Assembly (NCBI GenBank): GCA_016785225.1 | Contig: JAFBJZ010000838.1 | Location: 822,501 to 886,500, forward strand | Direction: 5' to 3' | DNA length: 64,000 nt | DNA from: Psettodes erumei | Lineage: Eukaryota; Chordata; Actinopteri; Pleuronectiformes; Psettodidae | Shown here: piece by piece, positions 1 to 12,100 of the stretch | Numbering within the stretch: the first letter of the stretch is position 1 | Layout of the letters: the number at the start of each line of letters is the position of its first letter | Position numbers and translations under genes: made by a program | Notes under the pieces: generated by a model | What the model saw: only the letters and a program-made list of their open reading frames with translations | The model's database searches: none | Told to the model about the DNA's origin: nothing

Positions 1-2624
1 CCCTGTTTTAGAGCATCTGTAAACTAATATTGTTACTTACGTAAAAAAATAGTGCGAGCCGTAAATGGGAATGTCAGCGTGCAGAATATTACGATTCCTC
101 CATCCAAGTTTCTGATGCCGCACAGCTGCAGGAGATGTTTTAAGTCGTGTGATGACTCAAGGCGCGTTCAGTCGTGTTCGATCTGCCGCTGTGCCGTCAT
201 TTCAAACTCCGCCGGTAACTTCAAGGGTTCTTTACAAACGCTCCACCTCAGAGGGGACGCTCAAGTTATCAAATCAGCTGGAAAAGACTCCCCGTTATCG
301 CTGCTGAGAGGTAAAGCGCTCTGATGTAAACCAGCAGGTAAAACGGGCAGTTTATTTGGAAATGCACAGCAGATTCAGCCTCGCTTCGTCGTTAAACTGT
401 GTGAAATGATGGGGCTTTTTTTGGTTTTGTTTTTTTCCCTCCTCACCCCGTCCTCCATAACAGAACTTAACAAATATCATATATATCAAATACCATAACA
501 AACTTTCTTTTTCTTTTTGAAAAATGAAACGGCGGATGATGACTTTTTTTTTTGTTTGTCCTTTGAGGAGCGTCAGCGCTAACTTTCTCCTCCACGGTAA
601 CACAATCGCTGCAACAATTTTTCTGGCTTATAGCAGACAACAGCAGGTTGTCTCACCTGCAGCAGATACACTGAAACTTAAAGCTTGTGGAAAGAAACTG
701 ATCAAATAAGCAGGTGTAATGCCCCCTCGCCTCAGGGTGGTTTAAGATGATTTGCAGGAGAGTTTGTGAGTGAGTTTGACGTCTTGGCCTGATGGATGGG
801 TCAGAGAAGATTATTTGGAGAACGAGTGCACTTCCTGCAGCCATTAGTGAGAGGGAAACACTGGCACACTGATGTGAAGGCCTATACCTACACACAACTG
901 TCAAATGAATAAATGAACACCTGGCTCATCAGGCGATCTCGCCTACAGATTTCCCAACGTTGCACATAATTCTGTAGTCTCGATGAGAGGTTCTTAAATG
1001 TTTTTTAGCGGAGGACCCCAGTGAGAAATTAGCTTTCATTGCTCTGGGAAACAGGCTTATTAAAAAATTTCACATCCTTGTCATAAAGGGACCCACCAGC
1101 AACAAGCCTGTAAGTCAGTTTGGATCGCAACCCACAGCTGAAGAAGTGGGGAAGCCAGATATCTCCATGCTTTCTTTTTTTTTTTCTTTTTTTTTTTTTG
1201 TTGCAATGCTGACACCTCTCCTTTTTTAAAAGCTCCCCTTTTGGGAAATTAAACGGTGAAAAAAAAAAAAGGTTTCCATCACAAAGGTGTAGTGTTTTTC
1301 AGCTGCAGATGTTTGACAGACACAGAGAAATGAAAAGGGGATATTGCTCTTCTTTCTTCACTTTTTTTTTAAACGGACTTTGTTTTTTGGAACATGCCCT
1401 CTGCGTTTGCTGCAGACACTGTTGCTTGTTTCTGCCTGTCAAGCACATTTACGCCGAATGACTGAATTCCCAGCCCGCTATCCTCCTCCAAACATGGAGT
1501 TTGCGACATGCGCTGCACCGAGAACAGACGACGGGCGCCGCCCGGAGCGACTCTCTCATGTTCTATGAGCAACGCTTCCCTCAAACGTCACGCCGCGCTC
1601 TTTTCGTTACCGCGGGCGTCCTTTGGCAAAACACTCACCGCGAATAAAAAGGTTCGTGACACCGCCGGCCTCGGCGCGTGGAAACACATTTCCAGGGTCA
1701 ATGCCAGACTCCCAGGTTGGTTTGAGTGGCTTCAGAGAGGAGGTGGGGGAGCTGACAACAGAAAACCTCGCTCTCAAAGCTTTGATTTCTTTCAAGAGAT
1801 TTAAATGAAGTAAAGGCATCCAAGTCTCCCTCTCTCTCGCGTTTTTTTTTTCTTTTTCGTGCTGCAGTCATTACAAGAGCACATCAAAGGAATCTCCTCC
1901 TCACACCATATGCTGTATAGTTTCATAATCTAATGAGGGTTTTGTAATTACACAGTCCGCCAGGGGAATAGCGCTCATCGATTCTCTGGGAAAAGAAATT
2001 TCATTACACAGGCCCACTGTAAACCATTGATTCCATCATCGGCTTTGTACTTTTAATTTCGTTTAATCGTTTTACACAACAAAGGGACTTGTCAGAATTA
2101 CATGTCAGAGCAAGAACGGTCACACGTGAACCAGAGTCTTCCAAAAAGTTAAGACACTGAAAAAGGTGCCAATGTTCAGGAGATGTTTCATCTGTTCACG
2201 TCGTTCGTCTTTGCTGCGCGCCGCTGTCGCACAACTAATGAATGCTTCTTGTTTACGGGTGCGTCAAATGAGAAATGAGACGGCCGCTGCAGTAGAATGA
2301 CTTGTACACTTGTGCTGGTGTAGTAAAGGCTGTGGCTGTAAGACATGTTCATTCACAGTGGCTTCCTCTCTGCCGTGCGTGGAAATCCTTCTCAGTAAAG
2401 CCTGGGATCTCCAGCCTGAAACTTTGCTTCGTCTCCGCTGCGAGACATACAGCTGCTTCAGCCGTGACTGGAATGAAAACAAACAGCTGCTTAAAGAATC
2501 TATCCATCGATTATCTAATGAGGTCTTTTGAATTTAACACCTTTCAGCCTTCACCACGCCTACAACCCTAAATCAATCTGCTCGACTCCTGCAGGAGATC
2601 CTGAATCGGCCTGATGCAGCAGAA
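1..2624. other. non-coding flank, nothing recognised
   Basis: Short random reading frames, T-rich runs at about 1171-1199 and an A run at 1260-1270. A mildly CpG-rich part lies at about 1500-1690. No exon, RNA gene or known repeat was recognised. Confidence 0.5.
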
Positions 2625-2815
2625 CGAGCTGTAAACACAACAGTGGTTTATTATCATTTCATAAAGTCTGTTTACAGCAGACATGGAGCAACGTTAGCTT
2701 CCTGTTAGCTCCGTTTTGGACTCCACCACCTCCTGACAGAAATATCTGGCTGTTTAGCGGCTAAATGCTGCGCTATGTCTGCCCGCTTGACTAGCTAGTA
2801 AGTTGCTGCTGGGCA
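2625..2815 (-). repeat. GCTA-type fish repeat, inverted fragment
   Basis: Read on the minus strand, this contains CAGCATTTAGCCGCTAAACA, GCCAGATATTTCTGTCAGGA, GGTGGTGGAGTCCAAAACGG and CTAACGTTGCTCCATGTCTG. These are the central landmarks of the same family as the 44.6-kb copy. It carries no open reading frame of interest. Confidence 0.6.
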
Positions 2816-4648
2816 GGGGGCGCCGATGAGCACCTGCTGCTGAAAGAGGGGGGCTGATGGCGACAGCAAAGACATTGTTTCCATCACGTCTTCTTGTCAT
2901 CACGTAATCCACAGAAACGCAGGTGAAGTTGCCGTCGAGCTACAGGGGACAAATGAGCCGCTGAGGTAAAATAACCCCCCAACACCCACGAACTCACAGG
3001 CTGTTTCATAATCTCACGATCGCCTCGCGCAAATGAACGTGATAGAGATGTCTGCTCTCATTTTATACTTCTAATATAAAACAAATGCGTACATTAAATT
3101 ACAACTTCTGCAATCATTTCTTAATGGAACACATCATCCATCTTGTAAATGAGCAAACCCTAATTAGTGCACTCACTTTGTACAGTGTAATTACTTCTGA
3201 CAGGTGCAGAGCATTTGTGATTTTCAGCCGCTGGGCTTTTCTTGCATCAGTCTGACGGTTGTTTCAGCTTTTACTTTTACAAGATAGATAGAAAACACTC
3301 AGCTGTACATTCAATGCACATTTACTGAGCAACGACTCCATTTAAAATTATTTGACTTATTCCACATACACATTAGTCCACCTGTATTTCTATATAAAGC
3401 CATATAATCCATTTTAAAAGTGAATACTAAAAATATTTTTTAAAAATACAAATTTAAAAAAATAAAAACTAACAAATACAAAGTATCGATAGGTTTTTTT
3501 TTATTCAATCTGTTTCCATTGTTTGCTGTCGAAACATTTACTGTTTCTGCATTGCCTTTCCCAGAATTCACCTGTCAAACCACAGGGTTGAAACCAGGAA
3601 AGGCAAAAACTTAAATCACTTTAAATGAGTTTCTAAACCACGTTAAGTCTGTGAAAAGCTGGAACGGAGAATGAAATGTTCAGAATGAGTATGAGGCATT
3701 ACTCCATTTAATCAACAAGTGCCGTAGTTTCACCCAAGCAACGTAATTGGCTGAAGAACGTGCTCCCCATATTGATGATCGCGACGCTCGTGTTGTCTGT
3801 TGTGAAGAAAACTTTTCATCCAGACGCACTGGTACTGCTGCAGATGTTGACCCCCCCGAGGACATTTCCTTACTGTTATTATAGGTGCTACAGTGATGCA
3901 TCGCTGTTGTACCCATTAATGCCATTAAGACCGCCCTCAGGAGGGTTCCCGCTATATTTAGGTATCGGAAATTTGATGAGGAAAAGATCCCCGAGCACGT
4001 ACGCCGGCCCCGAGCTGACGTTGTGAACGGTATCCGGTCCTTCTCACGCCAATAAAAGTGAGACGTCTCTAATTAGCACCAAGATGGATCAGCGCCCCCC
4101 CTGAGCTCCGTGAAACATCCCTCGCAGCGTAGTGTTGGATTACATGTGGATAAGACAAAGGAGGCATGAGAGATTCATGGCTGATATAACACTTTACTGG
4201 CTGCGCCTCTTCAAAGACGCTACATCCTCGCCCCGCTCCTGATCTCAGAAACCGCCGGGGAGCGCCATTAAACGGTTAAAGTTTACACGCGTGCGACTCT
4301 TATTGGTTACGATAACGCTTTACTCATTAATATAATGGCTCGGCTCCGGGCACGTGCTGCGGTCGCTACGACGACGGGGGTCCGACAGCGCAGAGAATGT
4401 GGTGAAACGATCCCAGGGCACAAACGTCCATCAAGCCTGAATATAAAAAGAGCATTTATCTGGAGGTCAAACCACAACAATCACCACCCAAAAAGAGACG
4501 CCGGCCGAGGGCAGCAACGTTTTCACTTCTCCATTCCACAGCCATGGAAACAAGCAGAATCACACTGTGAAAAACAATGGAGCAGATAATTATACTTGTA
4601 TTTGAATACCCAGAATTATGTCATCACTGGTGTATAAAGCCGTCACTG

Positions 4649-4671
4649 AAACCCTAAACCCTAAACCCTAA
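4649..4671 (+). repeat. three-unit AAACCCT telomere-like heptamer repeat
   Basis: Three perfect AAACCCT units plus AA. This is the heptamer typical of plant telomeres (TTTAGGG on the other strand), not the vertebrate hexamer TTAGGG. At three units it can arise by chance slippage. Confidence 0.9.
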
Positions 4672-5703
4672 TAAATAATGTTTACTGTATCCTAAACTTG
4701 TCATATTACATAACATACCTAACCATTCCATTTCTTTTAAACTACGACTCGTAGTTTTCATTCATTTCTTACAGCCGATGGTGAATTACCATCTGGATTA
4801 ATCATTTAGAGCAGAATCAACTGTGACACGCAGAAAGTAAAAAGACTCAGCACCACTGATGTTAATCTTATTCCACAAAGGTTCATATCAGCAGCTCCGG
4901 TTTTGTGGGGAAAAAAAAAAATGATTGTGAAGACTTTGCTTTCAGAGAAGTGAGCAGCTTTGCATTATGCTCCAGCGAGGTTTAGCAACCAAATTAAGGA
5001 GGCACCGATACAATGAACATCAAGGCATCTGGCGCCGCATTATGTCTGCAGAAATCATTTTTCCCCTCAAAGCTGTCTCTTCATTGTCTGCCTGCTGACA
5101 CAAATTTCTGATTCCTTTGTGAGGCTAAAAACTGGTTAAAAAATGGTAAAAGCAGGAGCAAATTAGATGCTGCTGAGCATTACATCTCCTGTAACAAAGC
5201 AGATGAATGGATGGCTTCAGACGACGTGAGTGAGCCATCACTGTCATCACACTTACCCACGTGGAGAGGCAGACACAACCGAGATAAAGCGCAGCCCCTG
5301 ATGATCACTTCGCCTCAGTTTTAGTATCCACGGAGACCTCGAATGAATTCACTACCATAAAACCAGGCCTGCGACGACAATAGCACGAGGAGATTGACAG
5401 TAACCAAATAACATGAGTGAGAAACGGCGGGCTTTTCATGAAAGCGAGCCATTTCAATAACTGTCACATTTCTGGTGCTTCATCAGAGCCGAACGACTGT
5501 GTCTTCTGTCAGTTTGTTCGGCATCTTTGTTTCCTGACAGCGTCTTTATCCGACCGATCCAAACATGTCGTCTAGGTGTGACTCTGGATTCATCAAGTCC
5601 TGACTGAGATATTTTCTCCCGGCGCCACGAGCTCCCTATATCTGCCAGGCTACACATCATAATGGAGTTTCTCTCTGTCTATTCCCCAGTGGCAACTGCT
5701 CTC

Positions 5704-5722
5704 TTTTTTTTTTTTTTTTTTT
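5704..5722 (+). repeat. poly(T)19 tract
   Basis: Homopolymer run with no target-site duplication recognised at its edges. Similar runs lie at 31143-31158 (T), 31563-31580 (A) and 35194-35212 (A). Confidence 0.95.
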
Positions 5723-8419
5723 ACCCATTCAATTATGAAGAATAAAATATGGAATCCTCTGTGTGCAATACCATTTTATTCCTTGCAATTTCCACACTTT
5801 GTGGCTGGAATTTTCCAGTCAGGAGTTAATTAATCAGGTGGAGATGGTGGGGTTACTGCATCTCAGGACTAAATGACCCATATTTAGCACTGAGAAAAAT
5901 TTCACTGCGAGGCAGGCGAAGAAGAAAAAAGCTGCAGCTGAAGCCCGGCCCCCTCGGTGTTCAGCGGCGATGGTCCCCGTTTCATCTCAGGGCCTCTTTT
6001 AACGAGATAAACCCTCCACTGACAGTGACCTGAGATGAAAGTAGGAGACGCAAAGCCGGCGAGAGTTCAGGGAAAGTTCTCCAACACCCCACCTACCCAC
6101 CCGATCACCCCGCCTAAACCTCTCTCAAACCCAGTCCTGGCGTTGCTGAGAGATGGGAGGGAAGTGGGCAGGGCAGCAGAGTGCGGCAGCGGACTCCAAA
6201 AGTTCCTTCGCCGCTCTTACAACTTTGCGGTTGATCCCACAAGGAAGCCTCGCTTGGTGCCGGAGATGCGGGGATTGACGGATTTAATCTCACCGACTCT
6301 CTCCGTCTCGCTCGAACTTGGCCTCTTCTTTTGTTCTTTAAGCCCCGGATTCTCTTGTTTCTACAACTCTATTTGGACACGGGGCTGGTTTCTGCCGAGG
6401 GGAGGGGAGGGGAGAGGATGCTGCCGCAGGAACCAGAGAGTGTTACAGAGGTTACAGCCACGACGCAGGTTCATCGACCTCTAAAAGGGACAAAGGAGTG
6501 AATTTCAACCCGCTGACCCGTGTGAATGACTGGGGCTTTAAACAGGAACGACGTAGTAAAAGGTGATATATGCACGAATGCGATGAATGAAAGATCAAGT
6601 TATTTAATATTTTATTTATTGGAGGTGAGTGGTAATTTTGCAGCTCTCAGCCTGGTGTTTTTTTCCATCACGTCGGACGCATTAGCTTTGGCTAACACAC
6701 AGACTTTATGTGGGCTAATGGTCGCCAGTCGAAGATGCACAGTGCTCTTTCTCCTGTTCTGTTTTCATTTGATGGGAAGAGTCAAGAGCAGGCGCGACAC
6801 GAGCGGAGATGGGAAACGTTCTTGCAAACATTAATATGATGGGACAACTGTATGATCAGAGACGACGACATAAAGGACTTCTATAGCATAAAGCACCGAG
6901 CCAGTCAGTGTAGTCTCTGCTGTGAACACTATTTACTTGTTGGACAGTTTTTTTTATACTTTGCTTGTGACATGAGCTCAAGGTTTTTCTACAGTGAGTA
7001 CTGAGTCATTTTCTACATCATCTAACAACAGAACCAATCACAGTATTTTTAACCTTCACATACTTAAGTGTGAAGTGGTTTGTGGCTCTGTTGCTCTGAT
7101 TGTCTTCACTCTGTCTTTGTTCTCTGGATGACCACCTTTAGCTAGTGAACTAACTCCACAAAGTCCTAGTTATTGAACCTCACAGTTGTGTGTTGACCAA
7201 ATTTTCATTTTTCCGGGACCTTTGCGTTCCTCTCTGCAAACTCCATGTGATTCCAACATCGTTAAAGGTTTAAATAGAATTTGAGAATATTCACGATGTG
7301 AAACTGAGAGCGTGTCGAACCCGTCCCACACGAACATATGTATTTTCATGAGTCAAACTGACGAGCTGCACTGATGTCAGCATGAAAAGGCTCCCCGCTG
7401 AGACCATGTTTGCTATCAGTTACACTGTGCAACACAGACGCTCCTCATTAACAGTGTTTGAGGAGTCAAATCACGGGGTTGCTAATAAATGCACCCCCTG
7501 CTGCTACAATCAACATATGGGGGGGGGCTGACGGCAAATCCTGACCCCCTCTTATGAAACCCTTTGTTCGCCGTCTCTTCAGGAGCGTGTGAAGCCGTGG
7601 GATTTACGAGACGCTCTCCGGCACGGAGCCTGTTTGTTTTGCAGAAAGAAGCCTTGGCGAGCGCCGGCGCTCGACCGGAGACCAGGCTGCTGCGGTGATG
7701 AAGTAATGCCGCTCATCGCCGTGGCGCCCTGGCCCTCTCGCCGATAGCGCCACGTCTGTGAGAATCGGCCAGATGACGGGATCTCCCCCTTCATCTTCGC
7801 AAACACAACGGGGAAACTCCGCTGGCGGAAACGCCCCTCGTGGTTTATCATCTCGATATGTGCAGAGCTCAGCTTGCCAGGTCTCTACCCGTCACTGAAA
7901 TGACCCCAACCTGTGCAATTTAAAACTCAAACTCATGCATTCAGAGTGGAAAGTCATAGGTAGTTGTGGTAAAACTAGTTTTTAAATAGTAAATTATAGT
8001 AATTAACATGTATGTTGTAAAGAGGTAGTCATTGTTACTGCTTACCTGCCTTTTCTGAGTCCACAGTCAATCAGAAGCAATGGTGTGGTCAATATGCAGG
8101 CTCAAAAATGTCAATGGAGCAATCATTAGTCATGGGCTCATTATCATATCAAGGAGCCTGTTAGTCATTATCTACTGAATTTGTTATCTATGCATCCATT
8201 TGCAGTTACTTCCTGATTTTGTAAAGAGTTACCGACCCTTTATCCAATAACCACCAGTTCAGTCTGAGTGCAGGTCCTAATGACTGCTGCCGGGGTATTA
8301 AAACTTCCTGGACCTTTCCATGAGAAAAAAAAAAAAGAATGGATCTCTTTATTGGCTTGCCGGCAGAATGTGAATGATAATGTCTGAAGGAGCAGATGCC
8401 GTGGTAAATGGAGAGGCCC

Positions 8420-8650
8420 TCTCATCTCAGCGCCGCTCTCGGGCAGCACCGGGAGGCACGCTCGGCCTTCCCCTCCTCAGCACTTTGCGGGGAGGAAGGA
8501 ACCGAGCCGGCTGTTGGCTGGAGATGACTGCCGGCTCTCGACCGCGAGCGGCGGTGCAGCGGCGCCGCGTGTGTGATCTACGCGATCCTGCCAGGCAACA
8601 GGAACTGCCGGGCCAAAGTCACAGATGGCGTTTTGAGCCGCTGGCGCTCC
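8420..8650. promoter_or_regulatory. CpG-dense patch without a gene
   Basis: About two dozen CpG dinucleotides occur in roughly 230 bp, far more than the flanking AT-rich sequence, including CTCGACCGCGAGCGGCGG and GGCGCCGCG. No exon, splice-site pattern or repeat family could be matched. It may be an orphan CpG island or a GC-rich conserved element. Confidence 0.4.
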
Positions 8651-8894
8651 GCAGTCACTGAGGCTCAAGAAGCTCATAGCTCCTCCGCTGTCTTCATTGT
8701 GATTAAAAGTAGACAGACACCAGCGGACTGACGTACAGTATTATTCAGAGCAGCCTTTGATGTTGTAATGTTTTTGTCTGAAACTTTGTCTCACGCTGTG
8801 GACCTGATGTCATTAAATAAAGTTGGATTTAATTAAATAAAATACCTTGCTCTGGGTTAGGTTGGGAAACAGAGCCATGAAGAATCACCAGACT

Positions 8895-9165
8895 CAGCTT
8901 TAGCACCTTTTAGCTCATTGTTTTGGTTTGAAAACTGCCTAACTCACTGTTTTGATAAGACTCCCCACCGCCTTCAGTTTCGTTTCAACCGGGCAGCAGA
9001 CGGACACGGTTAGCGAGTAGCTGGGGAACCTAATAAAATAAAGTTGGCAGCTGAAGAGCTTGATAGTTGTTGGAGGCCAATAAAAGAGCAAATAATGGAC
9101 TCACATTCCTGTAGTGGACAGAAACATGACTCCAAATGAATGCTAATGTTGCACTATGTGATTTA
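8895..9165 (+). repeat. GCTA-type fish repeat, direct fragment
   Basis: Landmarks in order are TTTTAGCTCATTGTTTTGG, GGTTAGCGAGTAGCTGG, TGTTGGAGGCCAATAAAAGA, GGACTCACATTCCTGTAGTG and GACTCCAAATGAATGCTAAT. It belongs to the same family as the fragments at 2.6, 24.3 and 44.6 kb and is diverged with internal deletions. Confidence 0.55.
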
Positions 9166-12100
9166 CTAATGCTGTTTTTGAGCTCTGGCTTATCATAAGC
9201 AGCAGGGCAAACAGTCTGATGCTTCATAGCTTCTATAACGCTCTGCCCTGCCCTTTACTCTGTGCCATGAAATGACTTTTTTAGTTTCTAGTATTTCTAA
9301 ACGTATTATCACTCATCTTATTTACATGTCTGGAAAATATAATGGAAGTCGGTCAGAAGGGCTCGGCTGGATTGTATTGCCTTCAGGGCCTTTGGTGAGT
9401 CAGAACCTCCTCTGAGGTGCGTTCAAAAGGATGCCATGTGAATACATGCTCCTCAAACAGACCAAAACACTGAAGGCAAATCAAAAGCTTGTAATTTCAC
9501 AAATGTTCTGGGGACACTCTCCATGTCCCCCCAGGGTTGTTTTTTTTTTTCTTCTTGTCTCTTTATCATACATGCTGCCACGACGACGCACAAGGAGTTC
9601 AAGAGGGTTCAATAAGGATGGCGGCACCTCACGGAAACCAATTATACACTCCGCTCCGAAGCCTTCATTTCTGCGCCGGAGCTCGAACGGGTTTGATATT
9701 CCATGATGAATTACCACAAGCAAATGAGAAGCAGGAGGGAGGGGGGGTGGCAGAGAGGGAAAGAGAAAATCCAGGAGGAATTCTTTCGCCTTAACTCCCC
9801 TGGGGCATTGGGTGTGTTGGTGGAGTGCTGTACGTTTCTCCGGCAGGCGCAGCTCCTCTCTTCCAGTCGCCCACGCGACTCTCTCAAACCGAGCGAGGTC
9901 CCAGCGGAGGAGTTCCTTCAACCAGCCGCGGCGTGCGCGCTCGCGTGCAGCACGCCTCCTCCTAATTAAACAACGCTGAAAACGTTGTTTGAGACGATGC
10001 TTTGTGAAAGGGAATTTTTAAAAGCAAGTCGATGCTGATCTCACAGGAGATAAAGTCGGACCGAGCTCGCTGTGCGTCTCCAGTGTGTTACTCTGGCTGG
10101 ATTTTGTGTGAGTGCGGGACATCAATGCGTCACGGCTTCATGAAGGACAGGAACCTTTTTTGTATGTATATTTAATCTGATATCGTGCAGAAAGTACATC
10201 ATCATTCAACCAAAGCATAAACACACACACAGAGAATTAATTCCTGCTATATTGTTATGGCCTTGTTTTTTTCCCCATCTGAATTACTGGCCTGAAACAA
10301 AACGTCATGTTGAGCTGCGTGTTTCTTCGTTGTAACACCGACTGATGACAATAACACGCACACATGCTGCACACCCCCATCGCTGCAAGTAATCTGCTCA
10401 AGGCGCTGTTTTGTTTACAGCGTACGAACGCTGTCCCGTTCAAAGCCACTTGAATCTTCTAATGAACCAGTTTTGTTTGAAATGATGTAAAACGCGGCAC
10501 AGGTCTGCGTGGTTAGCTCTGTGAATTAAACACGCCGACTCCAGACTGAGCAAGTCATCGAAACGTTATCACAGACAAGTGCGATATGCAAAGAGCAGAG
10601 GCTGCGATGTTTCTGAGAGAGGTAAACTGTAGGTGAATGCAGCATTGTGCTCAGAAAATCTGAAAAAAAAAATCACGTGAATACATGTGATCATGTGACA
10701 TATTTAGCCTCATGACACAAACGTACACGTCCTCCATGTAGTGTTCGCTTTAGCTCTCCACCCACAGAACACAAATAAAAGCCCAGTGTAGTCACACAGC
10801 TCTAATGAACTCATCACCATTAGTGGACAGCCGCAGATGAAAATTAAAAATTGATTTCATCTGGCTGGAAAGTGCTTTTGTGAAATAAATGAATGAACCA
10901 GGTTCAGATAGCAGCACCGACTGCCCACGAGCTTGTTCCAACCAATCAGGAAACACCAATTTTACAAACAAACCGGTCCCTGGTGACGCGACGATTTACA
11001 GTAATGACTTCTTCTGCTTTTAATCAGGTAATTATTAATGTATGAAAACACACTGCGTGGGATTTCTATCGCTTTCCAGTTAATCGTATGGCAGTTAGGA
11101 AACTGTTGTTGTAAAGTGTTTGTTGGCTTTTGGGCAACTCGGGCTGCGTTCACACTCGGAGAGTTTGGCTGGAGCGAGGAGGAGCGCTTCGCACATTCCG
11201 GCCGACATCTTCGCAAATGTGATTTATGCTCGCGGCGCGTTGAGGGGCTCAAATCTTTAATTACCGTGCAAATTACTGGCCACCGTAATTCATCAGTACA
11301 CAACCAGCAGAACCTCGTTTCCACACTAATTTAATGAATAATTGCCTTCTTGGAAAAACCTGCCTCTTCCAGTGTAATGGCAAAGGCCTCGGAGGATGCG
11401 GCCGCTAATGTGGAGTCGAGTTCAGCGAGAGCGCCTGCCGCTACCTTGTTTTTAATGAAACTCGTGACGGCGCCGTGAGGACGGAGCGCCTTTAATTGCA
11501 TCGACGTTCACGTCTTTATGCTGCGGGGAATTCAGCTATTTTAAAACGGGTTGTCCGGGACTCTCTGCTGCTTTTATTTCCAATTCACACGGTACAGGAT
11601 GAATGAGGCTCATCGATTTTCTGCCTTAATTTGTTCCCAGCTTCAGCGAGTCTGCTGACCACAAACTCCCAACAGTGTTTGGAAGATAAAACAGAGCAAA
11701 TGAATTACTTCAGCTCATAAGGCTGATTTCTATTCTGTGCGTCAAAGTTAATACAGCACCTTCACGTGAAAACTTATTTCTACAACCAGAGAAATCGATG
11801 TCTGTCAGATCTGGGACTGGATTATTTTAGAGATTAGACCAACATTTTGATTTTAAAAGCTATTTTCATCCTCTAAAATTGTTTCTCTATTGCAATGTAA
11901 TTTTTCCCTTACGCTCGGAAACTTAACTGAGGGCGATAACTGATTACAGCATCACAATCCATTTCTTCACCCGCAGAGAGACCTGAAAACATAAATCCAA
12001 TCCCTTCTCTATTGATTCAGCGTTCCACGTTAACTCTACCTCCTTCGATAGAAAGAGAGGAATCCGAAGGAAAGTCGCTACTGCGCGCTGACCTTCACTC

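Larger units (their letters stand above)
2816..8894. other. non-coding flank with scattered GC-rich patches
   Basis: It contains the telomere-like heptamers (4649-4671), the poly(T) at 5704, a G-run cluster at 6381-6412, GC-rich patches at about 3920-4270 and 7560-7850, and the CpG-dense patch at 8420-8650. Near 2810-2825 the sequence GCAGGGGGCGCC resembles half of a CTCF core. No gene was recognised. The 149-codon frame at 6035-6484 has low-complexity composition and no known domain. Confidence 0.5.

Noticed and set aside
4091..4104. GCGCCCCCCCTGAG as a CTCF-like core
   Set aside because: Extra bases in the G run break the core spacing.
6035..6484. 149-codon frame beginning MKVGDAKPARVQG
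   Set aside because: Proline- and arginine-rich, with no homology recognised; the purine-rich tail explains the open frame.
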